Origin: Gracilariopsis chorda
Taxonomy: Eukaryota; Rhodophyta; Florideophyceae; Gracilariales; Gracilariaceae
Assembly: GCA_003194525.1 (NCBI GenBank)
Contig: NBIV01000002.1
Span: 992,001-1,056,000 of the forward strand
DNA length: 64,000 nucleotides
Direction of reading: 5' to 3'
The stretch's first letter is position 1. The number at the start of each line of letters is the position of its first letter. Shown here one piece after another: positions 19,936 to 30,186 of the stretch. Position numbers and translations under genes: made by a program. The notes beneath the pieces were generated by a model. The model made no database searches, was not told where the DNA came from, and worked only from the letters and a program-made list of their open reading frames with translations.

Positions 19936-20218
19936 GATAATGGAAGAAAACAGGCCCGCCCGTACAAGGATCTGAATGGTTTTACAGGGTTTTTACGGAA
20001 CTTGCGCCAGGATTGAAGAAAAGCACGTGTGTTAGGTCGGTTCAACTACCCGAAATCGCCAAGCGTGAAGAGGAAAGGGTGGGTAGAACGTCGTTAGTGC
20101 TTCTAGACGACGAAAACGAGGCAAATTGGAATCCGCCTTGTCGTGGTGTGCCCCTTAGCTGACGTCCTCTGGTGGAAAGGGAAGGAATAGCAGAGAAAAG
20201 AATGGAAAAGGCGAGTCG

Positions 20219-20400
20219 CGTCAGAACGAAATGGATCCGATCTCGGGTCTTCCCGTAGAAGCTTGGTACTAATCTTTCCATGTTCCGAGATAGTAGCTAG
20301 TGAGCGCAACACGGCTGCTGCAAGGTGAGAGCAAGCAGCAGTCATCGGCTACATTCCGGGGACATGAATAGAGATTGGTACTACGGGACAGAGAAAATCT
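20219..20400 (+). repeat. Dispersed repeat, copy 1
   Basis: It begins near CGAAATGGATCCG and is alignable over about 170 bp with 22041-22230 (shared CACGGCTGCTGC and CGGCTAC blocks). It lies inside the TRIM interior. The family is unknown. Confidence 0.45.
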
Positions 20401-20480
20401 TTCTTTCCGAGGAGCTTTACGTACATAGAGTTTAGCATGCTAGACGAAGAAAAGCTCCCCTGTAGAGTTAGATTCTACCA

Positions 20481-20533
20481 CAATGCCGTAATCAGGTAAT
20501 GTGTGCCCATAAAAAAGAAGAAGAAGAAGATGC
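20481..20533 (+). repeat. (AAG)n-tailed repeat 3' end
   Basis: AATGCCGTAATCAG followed by an A-rich stretch and AAGAAGAAGAAGAAG matches the 3' end of the copy at 18030-18192. It lies inside the interior of the short LTR element. Confidence 0.45.
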
Positions 20534-20804
20534 AAACAACGCTAACTACTGCAAGTGGATTCACTCTCGCTGTGTAATACGAATTGGTCAATGCAGCAAG
20601 TCTCCGCCCTCCATCCCCGCCTACCCACTTCAGAGTGGTACTGCTACGGTGGCAGTATAAACAATACCCGCAATGCAAAAAGCCGCACATTGGCAATCCA
20701 CACAAAATGGTACTGCGACTGCAAGCAGTATAAACAACCCGCTAACCATCACACATCCTAACAATGACCCAACGAGGACGTTGGCTTCTCAAAAAGAGGG
20801 TGAG

Positions 20805-21018
20805 TGTAACACAGACGTACCTGTAGGGCCACGGAGCTCAGTCGAAGACAGACTACAAGCTCTGTCTCCGACGTTAGTGTCCCGTAATGTAGTGTCAGGA
20901 TCTTCTAGACGTATCGATTGTAGCCATTAGACTCTATTAAAGGAGATGAAGTCTGGCGTTCTCTCCTCAGAACCAGCCAGACCTTCCATCGTGCAGCCTC
21001 TCCAGTTTCAGTGTTACA
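20805..21018 (+). repeat. 3' LTR of the TRIM
   Basis: This is the second copy of the 214-bp repeat, preceded by the purine-rich tract. Confidence 0.75.
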
Positions 21019-21374
21019 TTTTCCCTGAATTTTCCCTGAACGGTCAGGAGTTGCCCACGGAAACTGCGGCGGTAGTCTTACCTCACGCAGCCTCTCAGCA
21101 TCGCGTGTGTACCAATTGTTTAAACAGTGTGTCATATTGCTATGCTCTTCTCAACGGAGGTTCCAATCAATGGAAGCCCAAGAGGTTAGACCGCGTCTTT
21201 CTACAGAGCGTAGATTTTCTCCGTCAATAGCAGAATAGAATATTAGCCTTCTTGACAAGAGAGGTGTTCGTCGAGTGAGATTTTCTAACGAGATGTCATA
21301 GTTAGCCATTGCGAGCCTACAATAAGGAACACGATGAGTCCAAAATCCCGTCGCACCTGAAGTTGCTTGTTTAA

Positions 21375-21975
21375 CAGGGGTGGAACCAATCTGAGGGCTG
21401 CGGGATTGCAATCCTAACCTGCAATCTTTGCAGCGATTGCAATCTGGCCCACAATCCGCATTCGGATTGCAATCTTACTGCTATAAAGCAATCGGATTGC
21501 AATCTTTGCGCTTCAAGCGAATTGCAGTCATGGTCTTCAGTATCGATTTTATTCGTTATTGACTGATTGTAACGAACCTATCGCCTCATGAACCAACCCA
21601 ACGTCCCAAAAGCGCTTGTGAACGTAAAAGCAGTATTGCCACAAAGCAGTTCTGGTGTAGTACTCATACGATTATCAGTTAAAACTTTGTCAGCAACAGA
21701 CCATAAACGCTCGACTTCGGTGACAGATCCGAAGCCAGGTACGCTTACATATATTACATATTATCTTTGTTGCCCTTCTTGGAGAATCTGCCGGCAATCT
21801 CGAGCAATCTGAGGGGGCGATTGCCCCTCTGCTGAGGGGCAATCGTGAGCAATGTGAGGGGGCGATTGCTGATATCGAACCCCTCAGATTGCAATCTTCT
21901 GGCCAGCCGGCAGTCGCGGATTGCAATCTTAGGATTGCAATCGATTTCAATCCAATCGATTGCGTTCCATCCCTG
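21375..21975 (-). mobile_element. Deleted hAT element with palindromic subterminal sites
   Basis: The ends are CAGGGGTGGAACCAATC and, inverted, CAGGGATGGAACGCAATC, the CAGNG start typical of hAT. About 601 bp lie between them. Both sub-terminal zones carry many GATTGCAATC or GCAATC copies; GATTGCAATC is its own reverse complement, as expected for transposase binding sites. On the minus strand around 21,730-21,590 a piece of the hAT dimerisation domain survives (VERLWSVADKVLTDNRMS). So this is an internal deletion derivative of an autonomous hAT. I could not find an 8-bp target duplication. Confidence 0.7.
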
Positions 21976-22040
21976 GTTTCGTAACCATGACTGTGAAATG
22001 AACGAAATCTAGATACTGTAAGAAAGCTAAGCGGCATTAG

Positions 22041-22230
22041 CGAAATGGATCCGCAGTCGGGACTTCCTGCAGAAAATTGATGCTGGTTTGGCTCGGTCTG
22101 GGTAAACTAGCATGAGAGCGTATCACGGCTGCTGCGGATGGGGGTTGAGGGATGCAGTAGCCAACGGCTACAACCGGAGATGGAAGCCGAGAACAGTGTC
22201 ACAGGAATGTGAGGGTCTTAGAAAGCCTTC
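22041..22230 (+). repeat. Dispersed repeat, copy 2
   Basis: This diverged copy of the 20219-20400 repeat lies just right of the deleted hAT element. No coding potential is seen. Confidence 0.45.
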
Positions 22231-22820
22231 TTTCTGAGTCAAAACTAAGCGTTTTGTTGAGACGGGGAGCTACAAGAGTGGTGAAGGATCACAGCGATAT
22301 CAAGTTTTATATGAAGGGTAGAGAGAACTACTGAGAAGCCCTACAGTATATTTGGAATTAAGAGCAGGGCCCATGAACAACAACCAGAGCTTGCATAGGA
22401 AATCTGTTTTCCCTTGTGGATGCTTTGGGACAGACAGGACTCCCCATGAAAGCCAGCGAGACATTTCAAACTAAAAGGCGATGCGATTATACATTTCCGA
22501 GACGGAACTAACTTCAATAGAAGAGGATACACGCAGGCAGCGATCACGAGGCTTACGAACCACATAGATTGATACAGTATATCAACCCCAAACCTTTGAT
22601 TCCGCGGTACTGAAGTCACACCAGCACAAGCTGATCCGTCTTCACGAGTTGTGCCCGTATTATCTCGCGTCCAGTGAAGAAAGCGAAATGGACTTTCGAC
22701 AGGGTCTGTGCAAGAGATCAACGATTAGCCGGACTTTGGAACAAGTCACCCATAGCTAAGCTATGGAACATATGCTCTTCAACTCTAATAACAAGCTGCC
22801 TGAACAACAAACCTTGACTA
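22231..22820. other. Gene-free region
   Basis: Small frames only, none recognisable. No clear repeat boundary is seen. Confidence 0.3.
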
Positions 22821-24055
22821 TCATTCTTGATCATGTAATCCAGATTCATTGCTGCGTGGCAATGAAGGCATGCGAGTCGCGTCCAGTCCACAAACGAGAT
22901 CGCATAAAGCGTCAACAAAAACATCCGAAGTCTCCCGCGAGCAGGTCTCAGACTCAGCTTCTGAATTGTCAATGTTCAAACACTTCTGGGAAAGCTTTGT
23001 AGTGTTGGATATACCTATTGCAGTCGTGTTGTCTTTGTCCAAAGGTCTTAAAGGTTTCTGTTGTTTCCATGCTTCAGTGATATTATAACCATCATTCATG
23101 TCCGCATCAATGTCGCCCAGCGAGGTTCTCAGATTCTTAGGCGCGTAGGTTCTTCGATATTCTTGAAGTCGACGTGGTCCGATTTTGGTAACTTACGGAC
23201 AGAAGAAACATCAAAACCACACTGGAAGAAGCTAGGGCTGTCTTCCTCTTGGAAGAGACAGCGCAAAAGGGCAACACGTTCAGATGTGTTAATCTCCAAG
23301 GCTTCAGACGTATGTGATAGATCGCTGGTTCCACATCCACATGAGGACTGGCTTAACAGCGATATGTCAGATGCGGCTTTTGTAGAACGAGATCCAAGTC
23401 TCTGGCTACCGCATGAATCGATATGAAGTTCGAGATGCTCGCCCGTGGTAGCTTGCTGGAGCACATTTTTGTCTTGAAGAAACAAAGAAGCCTGCCTAAA
23501 CTCAAAGCAGCTCACAGAGTTTAGCTTCTTGATTATATTACGCACTGATCCGGGCTCAATGAACGGTAGAGTTTCTTCACTTGGAAGTTTGCTCTTCACC
23601 CTGTGTGGAACGTCGTCAGCTTGTTCTCCGAAATCAGTTGTGCTCACAACGGTAGTTAGATCGTCACCTATAAATTCGATGACTTGAGTCGAGGCTTTCG
23701 CTTCTTGCAATGATGTCGTAATAAATGTTTCCTCTCCCAACAAAGGAGACAAAGAAGTCGCATTCACTGCGCCGTCAGGTGCAAACACATCCCTGTCTGA
23801 TGCAGAAATGCCATGCACGTCTTTTAAGTCTACGTCAGGAACCATGACAAGCGTTCCGGAGGACACGGGTTCAACGTTTGGCGAATTGCAATCAACCTTC
23901 TCTTTCTTACTCTTGCCAGCAAGCTTACGGACGAAGGCTCGAAGTTTGCTTTTGAAAGCGCTCATTGGACGAAGTAGAGTTTTCGAAGAGAGATTCTTCT
24001 TACGAGTTTCTCCCAGGCCGTGTGCAGGTTTCTTAGCTGAATTCATTGCTTCCAT
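22821..24055 (-). CDS. Hypothetical Ser-rich protein, possible frame change
   Basis: A 308-residue frame runs 24055-23129. It has a basic N-terminus (KKPAHGLGETRKKN, KSKLRAFVRKLAGKSKKEK) and then a long acidic, Ser/Thr-rich, probably disordered part with SQSSCGCGTSDLSHTSE. Where it stops, an adjacent frame continues without a gap with similar composition (KNLRTSLGDIDADMNDGYN ... GLHDQE, to 22821). The two may be one protein of about 410 residues with an indel or missed intron near 23,130. I recognise no domain. The pattern suggests a nuclear or signalling protein, but this is inference. Confidence 0.35.
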
Positions 24056-25222
24056 TTCGTGGCAGCTTCAAGCGACCAAGAATCCGTAGTCTAAACCCTC
24101 AAGATGTTTTGTGTTCGTCGAAATTCCGGTTTGAGCGCTCAGTAAGCACGTTTTATATACCAAAGGACAGAATCTCGAAATGTACCTTGCGGTGAGACGC
24201 CTCGAGAACAGTTGCAAGTCCAGAGTTGCACCGAATTCGTTTGTCAGCCAGTGTGGCTGTCGGGTATAAATACTTGTCAAGGACATTCTTTGTCCAAAGA
24301 AGTACCACCCGCACGATTCAGGTTTGCATTTGTGTAGAGAAAAAGCATTTGTCCGGAAGTAAGTTGCGCTGCATACCTACCGACAGTTCGGAAGGTAAGC
24401 TTGTTCTCACCGTTGGTTCACATGTACGATTCATTTGACCTACGGTATCCCAGTTTACAAAAGCTGGAAAGACCCGATGAGCTGACAATTACTGCATTGC
24501 TCGAATCAAAGCCAATAGTTAATACATCACAATCACTGGTGTGATTGAATGCAGACACTCACCTTCCGATCTCTCGACGTCCTGATCAATTCATGCATTT
24601 CAACAACTTGTAGGAATATCAGAGCCTCCTCATGCAGGGTTCCCGAGATGACAAGCTGTGTGCGTAAACATAAGAGATGTTAATGAAGCAACAACAGTAT
24701 CCCCAGGGATAACTCCATTGTTCACGTGCCTTTTGCATTTCTTACACTCTGATGCACTTGTTCGAATCTAACGCTATGATTCCTCTCTCCCGGGCTTCGT
24801 TTTCAGGTAGTGTACCAGGTTTCGCAAATAATTTCGGCTTCTTGACCACCATAGCTTATGCTGGCCACGCGAGCGTCCGTTGTGAACGCACATTATTCGA
24901 TAATCTGTAACGTATCTTGATTCGATATCGCTGTTAAGAAGATAGGAGGATGGTTAATTGAAAGCTCTTGTAGCTCCTCTGTAGTAGGGATGCCAAGTTT
25001 TGTTTTGGTGGACTACTATCGTCATAACGAGTCAAACAGGATAAATTGCGCACCCGTCTAGGGTACTTTGCAGTAATCCACCCACCGTGGTGTCGCGACC
25101 TTCCTGCTGAAGCATATCAAAAGTGAGCGAAGAATCTCGATCAAAGGACTATTCGATTATCTGTCTGGCAAAGCTCTTTCCACTGTGATATGGGATGCGC
25201 TGATCCATGATCATGCGAAATC
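24056..25222. other. Intergenic region with a TATA-like box
   Basis: The main visible signal is TATAAATA at 24265-24272 on the plus strand. No recognisable gene follows it. The stretch is otherwise A/T-rich and featureless to me. Confidence 0.35.
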
Positions 25223-26101
25223 TTACCTAATCAGGCACCATAGTCTCTCAGCATTCTTCTTCTTCTGCATGCAAATGGAGTTCAAAAAACCAGGACAGCA
25301 GTATCGCTTACGAGAAGTCTTGAGAAGCTTCCGCTCTGCCAGACGTACGGTTGGCGCTTTGCAGAGCTTCCGAGATACACTGAGTATGCTTTGGTCATGC
25401 CTATTCTCTTTGAAATATGGGTGTAATGTCTTGTTTGTCGGATACTCGTCTGTGATCAAGAAGGGATCTTTTTCTAGAACTCGTTCAGCTAGCCGCAGAC
25501 ACTGCTCAAGATGAGCGTTTTTCCGCATGATTAATACTGAGGCGTCGTACTGCGGGCTGTCCGTTATGTGTCGCATATTGGAAACATTAAAAGCCTCAAA
25601 AAGCGCCGTTGAGGTCCACTCTCTCTCCTTTTCTTTCCTTTCATATGCCAAGAAACCATGGTTGGAGGATCTCAATATGTTTAGACTCTTCAAGAAATGT
25701 GATACATGTTCCCTGTCTACAGAACAGCCAGCATCTGCGTATACCAAGAAATCGTTGTTGTTCAAAAGATTCAGAGTTTGTCTTATGATGGCGAATTTCC
25801 ATATCCAGTAACCTCCACCTCTCTTTCGCACCAGTACGTCACCAAACTTTCTCATGAACGCAGTTGACAGATCATCGGGACCGTAACCAAAAGCCTCCTC
25901 AAATATATTGAGAGAGCGTACCTCATAAAGCAAGCGAGCTTTTGTATTGTAGAAGGGTTTAGATCCGTATGTGATAAAAAACAGTCGTTCTGGTATCAGC
26001 GCCCTGGAGGAATGAGATTTAGAACCAAACTGTTGATAGCATAGCAACAGAACCGTTGCACAGAAGCAAACTGTGATGAATGAAACCTTTCGAATCAACA
26101 T
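25223..26101 (-). CDS. Glycosyltransferase-like type II membrane protein
   Basis: The 292-residue protein starts with a short basic tail and a signal anchor (VSFITVCFCATVLLLCYQQF). The lumenal part has YGSKPFYNTKARLLYEV, GGGYWIWKFAIIRQTLNLLN, then DFLVYADAGCSVD. The Y-A-D-A-G is like the DxD-type metal site of GT-A glycosyltransferases. SPQYDASVLIMRKN follows, then a late KENRHDQSILSVSRK. The YWIWK...YxDAGC...RHDQS order recurs in a family of putative glycosyltransferases of algae, bacteria and viruses. Donor and acceptor are unknown; Golgi location is inferred. It is flanked on the left by a gene-poor region and on the right (320 bp) by the Harbinger end. Confidence 0.55.
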   Translation of the reverse strand: MLIRKVSFITVCFCATVLLLCYQQFGSKSHSSRALIPERLFFITYGSKPFYNTKARLLYEVRSLNIFEEAFGYGPDDLSTAFMRKFGDVLVRKRGGGYWIWKFAIIRQTLNLLNNNDFLVYADAGCSVDREHVSHFLKSLNILRSSNHGFLAYERKEKEREWTSTALFEAFNVSNMRHITDSPQYDASVLIMRKNAHLEQCLRLAERVLEKDPFLITDEYPTNKTLHPYFKENRHDQSILSVSRKLCKAPTVRLAERKLLKTSRKRYCCPGFLNSICMQKKKNAERLWCLIR

Positions 26102-26424
26102 TGGATTCTATTAAGTCTCTAAAGTCTGTGGTAAAACGAGGAAGGGTGGATTGTGCAATTGTGGTAAACAGGCAGTGCCCAACATGTGAAGGGATTTCGG
26201 ATCTTACCGCCGTCAGCTCTCTCCACCAAGCGCCCTCGTGGATGAAGCTGGTAACGGTTTAACGATGCCTTGTCATGCCCACGCATGTCGCCACCTATCC
26301 AATCAATGATCTCCAAATTCATTCCGCACTCTCGAAGTTATGACTCACTTGCAACAACTGGGATATACCTTTACAAGGACTGTTCTTCTGTGCGGTCGAT
26401 AGTCTCCCCTCCTTCTGCAGCTAA

Positions 26425-26464
26425 GGGGCGTTCCATGAGTTGACGAAACTCTAAACTCGAAATC
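26425..26464 (+). repeat. Left terminal inverted repeat of the Harbinger
   Basis: It starts GGGGCGTTCCATGAGTTGAC directly after TAA and matches the right end in inverted orientation at 38 of 40 positions. Confidence 0.88.
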
Positions 26465-26584
26465 GGTAATCAGTAGATACCCAATCAGAAGATCACACAT
26501 TGCATACGTTGGTTTCCAGTTTCCGCTTCCGACTGCAACCCACCAGCGCCTGCAGTTCCCACAAAGCGGAAACCGTGTTCCGAA

Positions 26585-27996
26585 TTGTCTTCCATAGTGA
26601 ATGCCACGTTCTTCGTGACATTCAAGAACATGAACTCGTTTTCCCCACCAGCGCACGCGCACTTATCTACAACTGACGCTCAAAATGACGGCGATAAAGA
26701 CCCACCAAAGCAAGCAAGTGATGACAAGACAGCAACTACTGGAAAGAAAACCGACATCACAGAACAATCGCTAACGATACCAAAAAGTGTAAAGCATGGC
26801 ATCCAAATTCTAGACCAATGCCACTTTGATAAAGTCCACTTCAAGCTTTCCTTCAAATCTTTGAATATTTTAGGCGCACAAAACGCAAAACTGGCTACTA
26901 GGCGCAAAGTTCTAGCAACGAAAATGGTACAACGAAAGGTAAGCTCATCGACAATTTATAAGCTAATTGATGGTTGTGGAGACACTAGTAGCTTGTATTG
27001 CACATTTGTTAATGGACAACGAAGCACAACTGTACGAATCAAGCGCAATGCTCTCGACCATGAGGAAGTGATATGGGTGAAGGGCGATATACCTGTTTTC
27101 GTTGATGGTGAAATTGTTATTGGAGAAACTCCGCTTGGTGCTGAAAATTCTGCCTCTGTTTCTCAACTTCAGCGTAGACCGCCGTTTGAGGCAGTAGAGT
27201 TCTGTCGACTACTGCATGTTACATTGGATGCCCGGATGGTTTCCGTTCGGTAAAAGCTGATGGATTGCATGAAAAGAGTAGAGCTCGACAAGCAAAGGGA
27301 AGACCAATGGTCCGAAGCAATTGCCCCACTATTCAAAGATCCTGATTTTCGCCCAGAGCCGATCCCCGTAGTAAGTGGAGGTGTAACGCGCGATGATATA
27401 TGTTCAATCAATCCGGCAAATCGTAGTCATTTACGAGATGGTGGTATTCTTAAACGCAAGTTTGCGGAGTTCAAAAGTCTATACGAAACATGTGTAACAA
27501 GGTACGAAGCATCAGGTCAGGGAGATCCTGAAGCTTTTGTTAGCTACGCAGACAGTAAGATCTATATTATGTACGCTTTTTGTTTCTTCGTTTACATCCA
27601 ATTATGGAACCGCTTTGTACTCGAGCGCTGCGAAGTGATTTCAAACAGGAAGCTGGAGTTGGTGTAGAAGTGTCACAGTATGGTTTTGGATCTCCCGCAG
27701 TGTCACAGTCTAGATCGAAACGCGCAACACCTGACAACAGTCACATCAATTCTTCGGGATTGGAGTCTTTGGCTGCTGCGCTTATGCCGCGTGACGAACA
27801 TGTAGCGCGGGAAATGGAGAAGGCAGAGCGTGATAAAGTTAGGTTTGAAGTGGTTGAAGCCCATGCTCGCAGCACCAAGGCTACGTTGGAGGCTATTCTG
27901 AAATTTAAGGACATGCTAACAAATATTTCATGTGAACAGGAGAAGAAGGTGTTGCATGGAAGTTTAGAACGTTTGATGCGTAATCTGAATGGTTAA
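26585..27996 (+). pseudogene. Harbinger accessory (SANT/Myb-like candidate) gene, broken
   Basis: PIF/Harbinger elements need a second, Myb/SANT-like protein that helps bring the transposase to DNA; position and orientation fit that role. The frame from 26585 (or the later ATG at 26633) reads to a TAA at 27251-27253. It then continues in the same frame (QREDQWSEAIAPLF, GGILKRKFAEFKSLYETC, ASGQGDPEAFVSYADS) until about 27575, where the reading shifts by one frame (FLRLHPIMEPLCTRALRSDF...) to the stop at 27996. The last part is helical (DEHVAREMEKAERDKVRFEV). One nonsense codon and one frameshift therefore break it. The LKRKFxEFKxLY...SGQGDPxxF pattern is helix-rich and SANT-like to my eye, but the family call is uncertain. 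Confidence 0.5.
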
Positions 27997-28771
27997 ACAT
28001 CGCACCCAACGCACCAATCGCCTCAATCTCCGCCACACTCTCCGATAAACGCTCCCTCGGAGCACACTACTCCTCCGCTAACGTCAATCTGGACTCCGAT
28101 GCAACGCTTCTCGACGCCAACATCGCCGACGCCTACGCCCACGCAAACGCTCTACTAAACATCATAAACTCATCCACTCCGGACCTGGAGACCAAAGTTG
28201 CCGCTCTAGACTCCGCTTGCGCCGTTGTAGAACGCGTTTCAAATTGAATTAATTCTATGTCGGTTCTGTTTGGTGCTGCTGCTTCTGAGGAACCGCCACA
28301 GCACCGTTCGGAGGATGCCACGCACGATTCCGTCACCCGGAAACATCTTGCACGCTCGCTTACTACCAGACTGCCCCGCCTTTTTGCACCGGAGGATGAC
28401 CTGCTTGCAGAAGTGCCACTGTCGCCACAACCATCTATTTCTTGCATTTACGACGCCCGCCGCGCCATGCTCAATCAAGACACCCGAGCAGAGCATTGTT
28501 CACAAAAATTCTCCTGCATTGTCAGGCGGCGATTAGAGCACATGTTCCGTCGTCGTGTTCCCACGACTCATACGGGACTCCTAACAATGGATAAAACTTT
28601 ATCCTCCTCTTCTAAGTTTTCCCGGAGTCTTAATGTGCAGCGACCTGCGTCTGATATGTGTACTTTACTTCCACTTCTCAGCTGCCAATATAGCAGGCCA
28701 TGATTGCTTGGGGTGAATATTATACATGAGGTTTCGGTGTGCCTCAGCTATATCGAGTAATCCCCGGTACA
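27997..28771 (+). other. Coding-like stretch of unknown origin inside the Harbinger
   Basis: Right after the accessory gene, 28005-28247 reads openly in one frame (SISATLSDKRSLGAHYSSAN ... VAALDSACAVVERVSN, then stop), with a codon pattern richer in C than its neighbours. A further frame (28257-28703) follows. I recognise neither. It may be another captured gene scrap. Confidence 0.3.
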
Positions 28772-30186
28772 TTACCAAGCCACACTCGACGAATCACTGC
28801 ACCCCTTTAGCTGTTCCTCACATAGTTCGTGCTCTTGAAAGCTGGTTAGCGCAGTGCGTCTCATCGAAGAGCTGAGGAAGTACTGTTCATCCGGTTCCCT
28901 GAACACCACAGCGCCTTCCCCTGTTGGTGTGAACAGTACAATGTTGTGCATTCGAGCATCTAAACCATCTGAAAACGCACGCACTTTCGCAAATACCTTC
29001 GTCATCCTTTGGGAAACAAGTGACAAAGCTTGTGACGCAGGTGTTGGTGGGAGCTTCATAGCTCGAACAAAATTGACAGCCAACACGCCTTCTGGTTTAA
29101 AAAGGCGTGTTCAAACATCTGAACTGAGAACAGCGCGGATGGCATTGTGCCCCCTGTGAAAACTTCATGGATCACGTAATCAAAAGAATGAATGGGACGT
29201 TTTGTGACAAATGACACGGCGTCCTCCACTTGAACAGGTATCTGGAGCCCGAAGTACTTGCGGGCGTAAAGTGCGACGATCGGGTCGATATCAACAGTAG
29301 TTACTTTGACGCCATGTTTCGAAAGGGCGTTCGCAGCAACTCCAATACCCAGACCAATACATAGTGCAGTTGCGTTGTACTTGCGCTGTCCGACAAGCCG
29401 TACTGCCTCCTGAACATAGAATTGGGAGAATATGGAATCCGGGTAGTACTTGCTGGCATCGAAATAACCACCCAAGTCGGACAGATCCTCAAGTAGCATT
29501 CGATATTCCCCTCGTTTCTCAACAACGCTGATCGAGCCCTTCGGATCACGAGACTGTGCAAGGAGGGTAAAATGTTTAGGAGGTGGTAGTGGTGGCATGA
29601 ATGGTGGGAGCTGTCCTACAAGTAGTGATGCGAGGAAAGCCATGACCAAACTGTACATGATGAGGAGGGGTTTCTTTTTCCGACGAGTGCGCTTGTCAAG
29701 AGAAAGACGTAAGGTGTTTAGAGCTACAGATCTTATCGCAAAGTACGTCATTGCAATCGCAAATGTTAGTGAGGGAAGCGTACTTTTGAGTACTTTAAAC
29801 AACAAAACATGTGATAAACGAGAGTGTACAGCAGCATCCAGTATGAACAGGAACAGTGATGTAATGCATGCACCAACAAAGTCAGTTTTGGAGGAGCATA
29901 TGACAAGAGCAGTTAGCAGGAACAAGCAAAGCAGTTGAGCAACTGCAAGCACACATGCACTGAGCTAGGGATAAATGACCAGCGGAATGAAACAAATTGG
30001 TGGCAGGCTGCGTTGCAGAATGGCACCGAGTGCCAGGACGAGTAGAGGCGCTAGAAACGATATTGCATCTGCGAGGGGGGCTGACTGTAACGCAGGGGGC
30101 TGCAGGCGAATGATCCGGTACTGGAGCAATGCGAAGATGGAGAGAAGCACGCTGAGAGCTGCGCATATTGTGCTAGAGTGCTTCAT
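28772..30186 (-). pseudogene. Spermidine-synthase-like membrane protein, pseudogene inside the Harbinger
   Basis: From a probable start at 30186 (MKHSSTICAALSV) the frame encodes several membrane segments (LSFAPLLVLALGAIL-like, LLCLFLLTALVICSS, LLIMYSLVMAFLASLLVG). A soluble domain follows: GGYFDASKYYPDSIFSQFY, then ALCIGLGIGVAANALSKHG (SAM-binding glycine motif), VTTVDIDPIVALYARKYFG, and DYVIHEVFTGGTMPSALFS. This is the membrane-anchored spermine/spermidine-synthase-like methyltransferase-fold family. An in-frame TAG sits at 29965-29967. A one-base shift in the T/A run near 29,100 moves the C-terminal part (LAVNFVRAMKLPPTP) to another frame, ending 28772. So it is a copy with two lesions, not an active gene. 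Confidence 0.65.

Larger units (their letters stand above)
18975..21018 (+). mobile_element. Short non-coding LTR retrotransposon (TRIM-like)
   Basis: Two 214-bp direct repeats, both TGTAACAC...GTGTTACA, bound a 1.6-kb interior with no retroviral gene. Just inside the left repeat is TGGTAGCA, which matches the primer site for initiator tRNA-Met. Just inside the right repeat is a purine-rich tract (AAAAAGAGGGTGAG). The flanks are CTTTC and TTTTC, a likely 5-bp target duplication with one mismatch. The repeats differ at about 3 of 214 positions, so the insertion is fairly young. It is non-autonomous; the enzymes must have come from another element. Confidence 0.75.
18821..21107 (+). repeat. Older dispersed repeat, copy A, split by the TRIM insertion
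   Basis: The left part, 18821-18974, matches copy B at 19639-19935 (shared GCGACCAGGCAGTCGGCAGA and AGAAAAGGCCCCCGCTAAG). The right part, 21019-21107, continues the same consensus (GGTCAGGAGTT...CTCACGCAG). The short LTR element lies exactly between the parts, so it inserted into a pre-existing copy. Confidence 0.6.
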
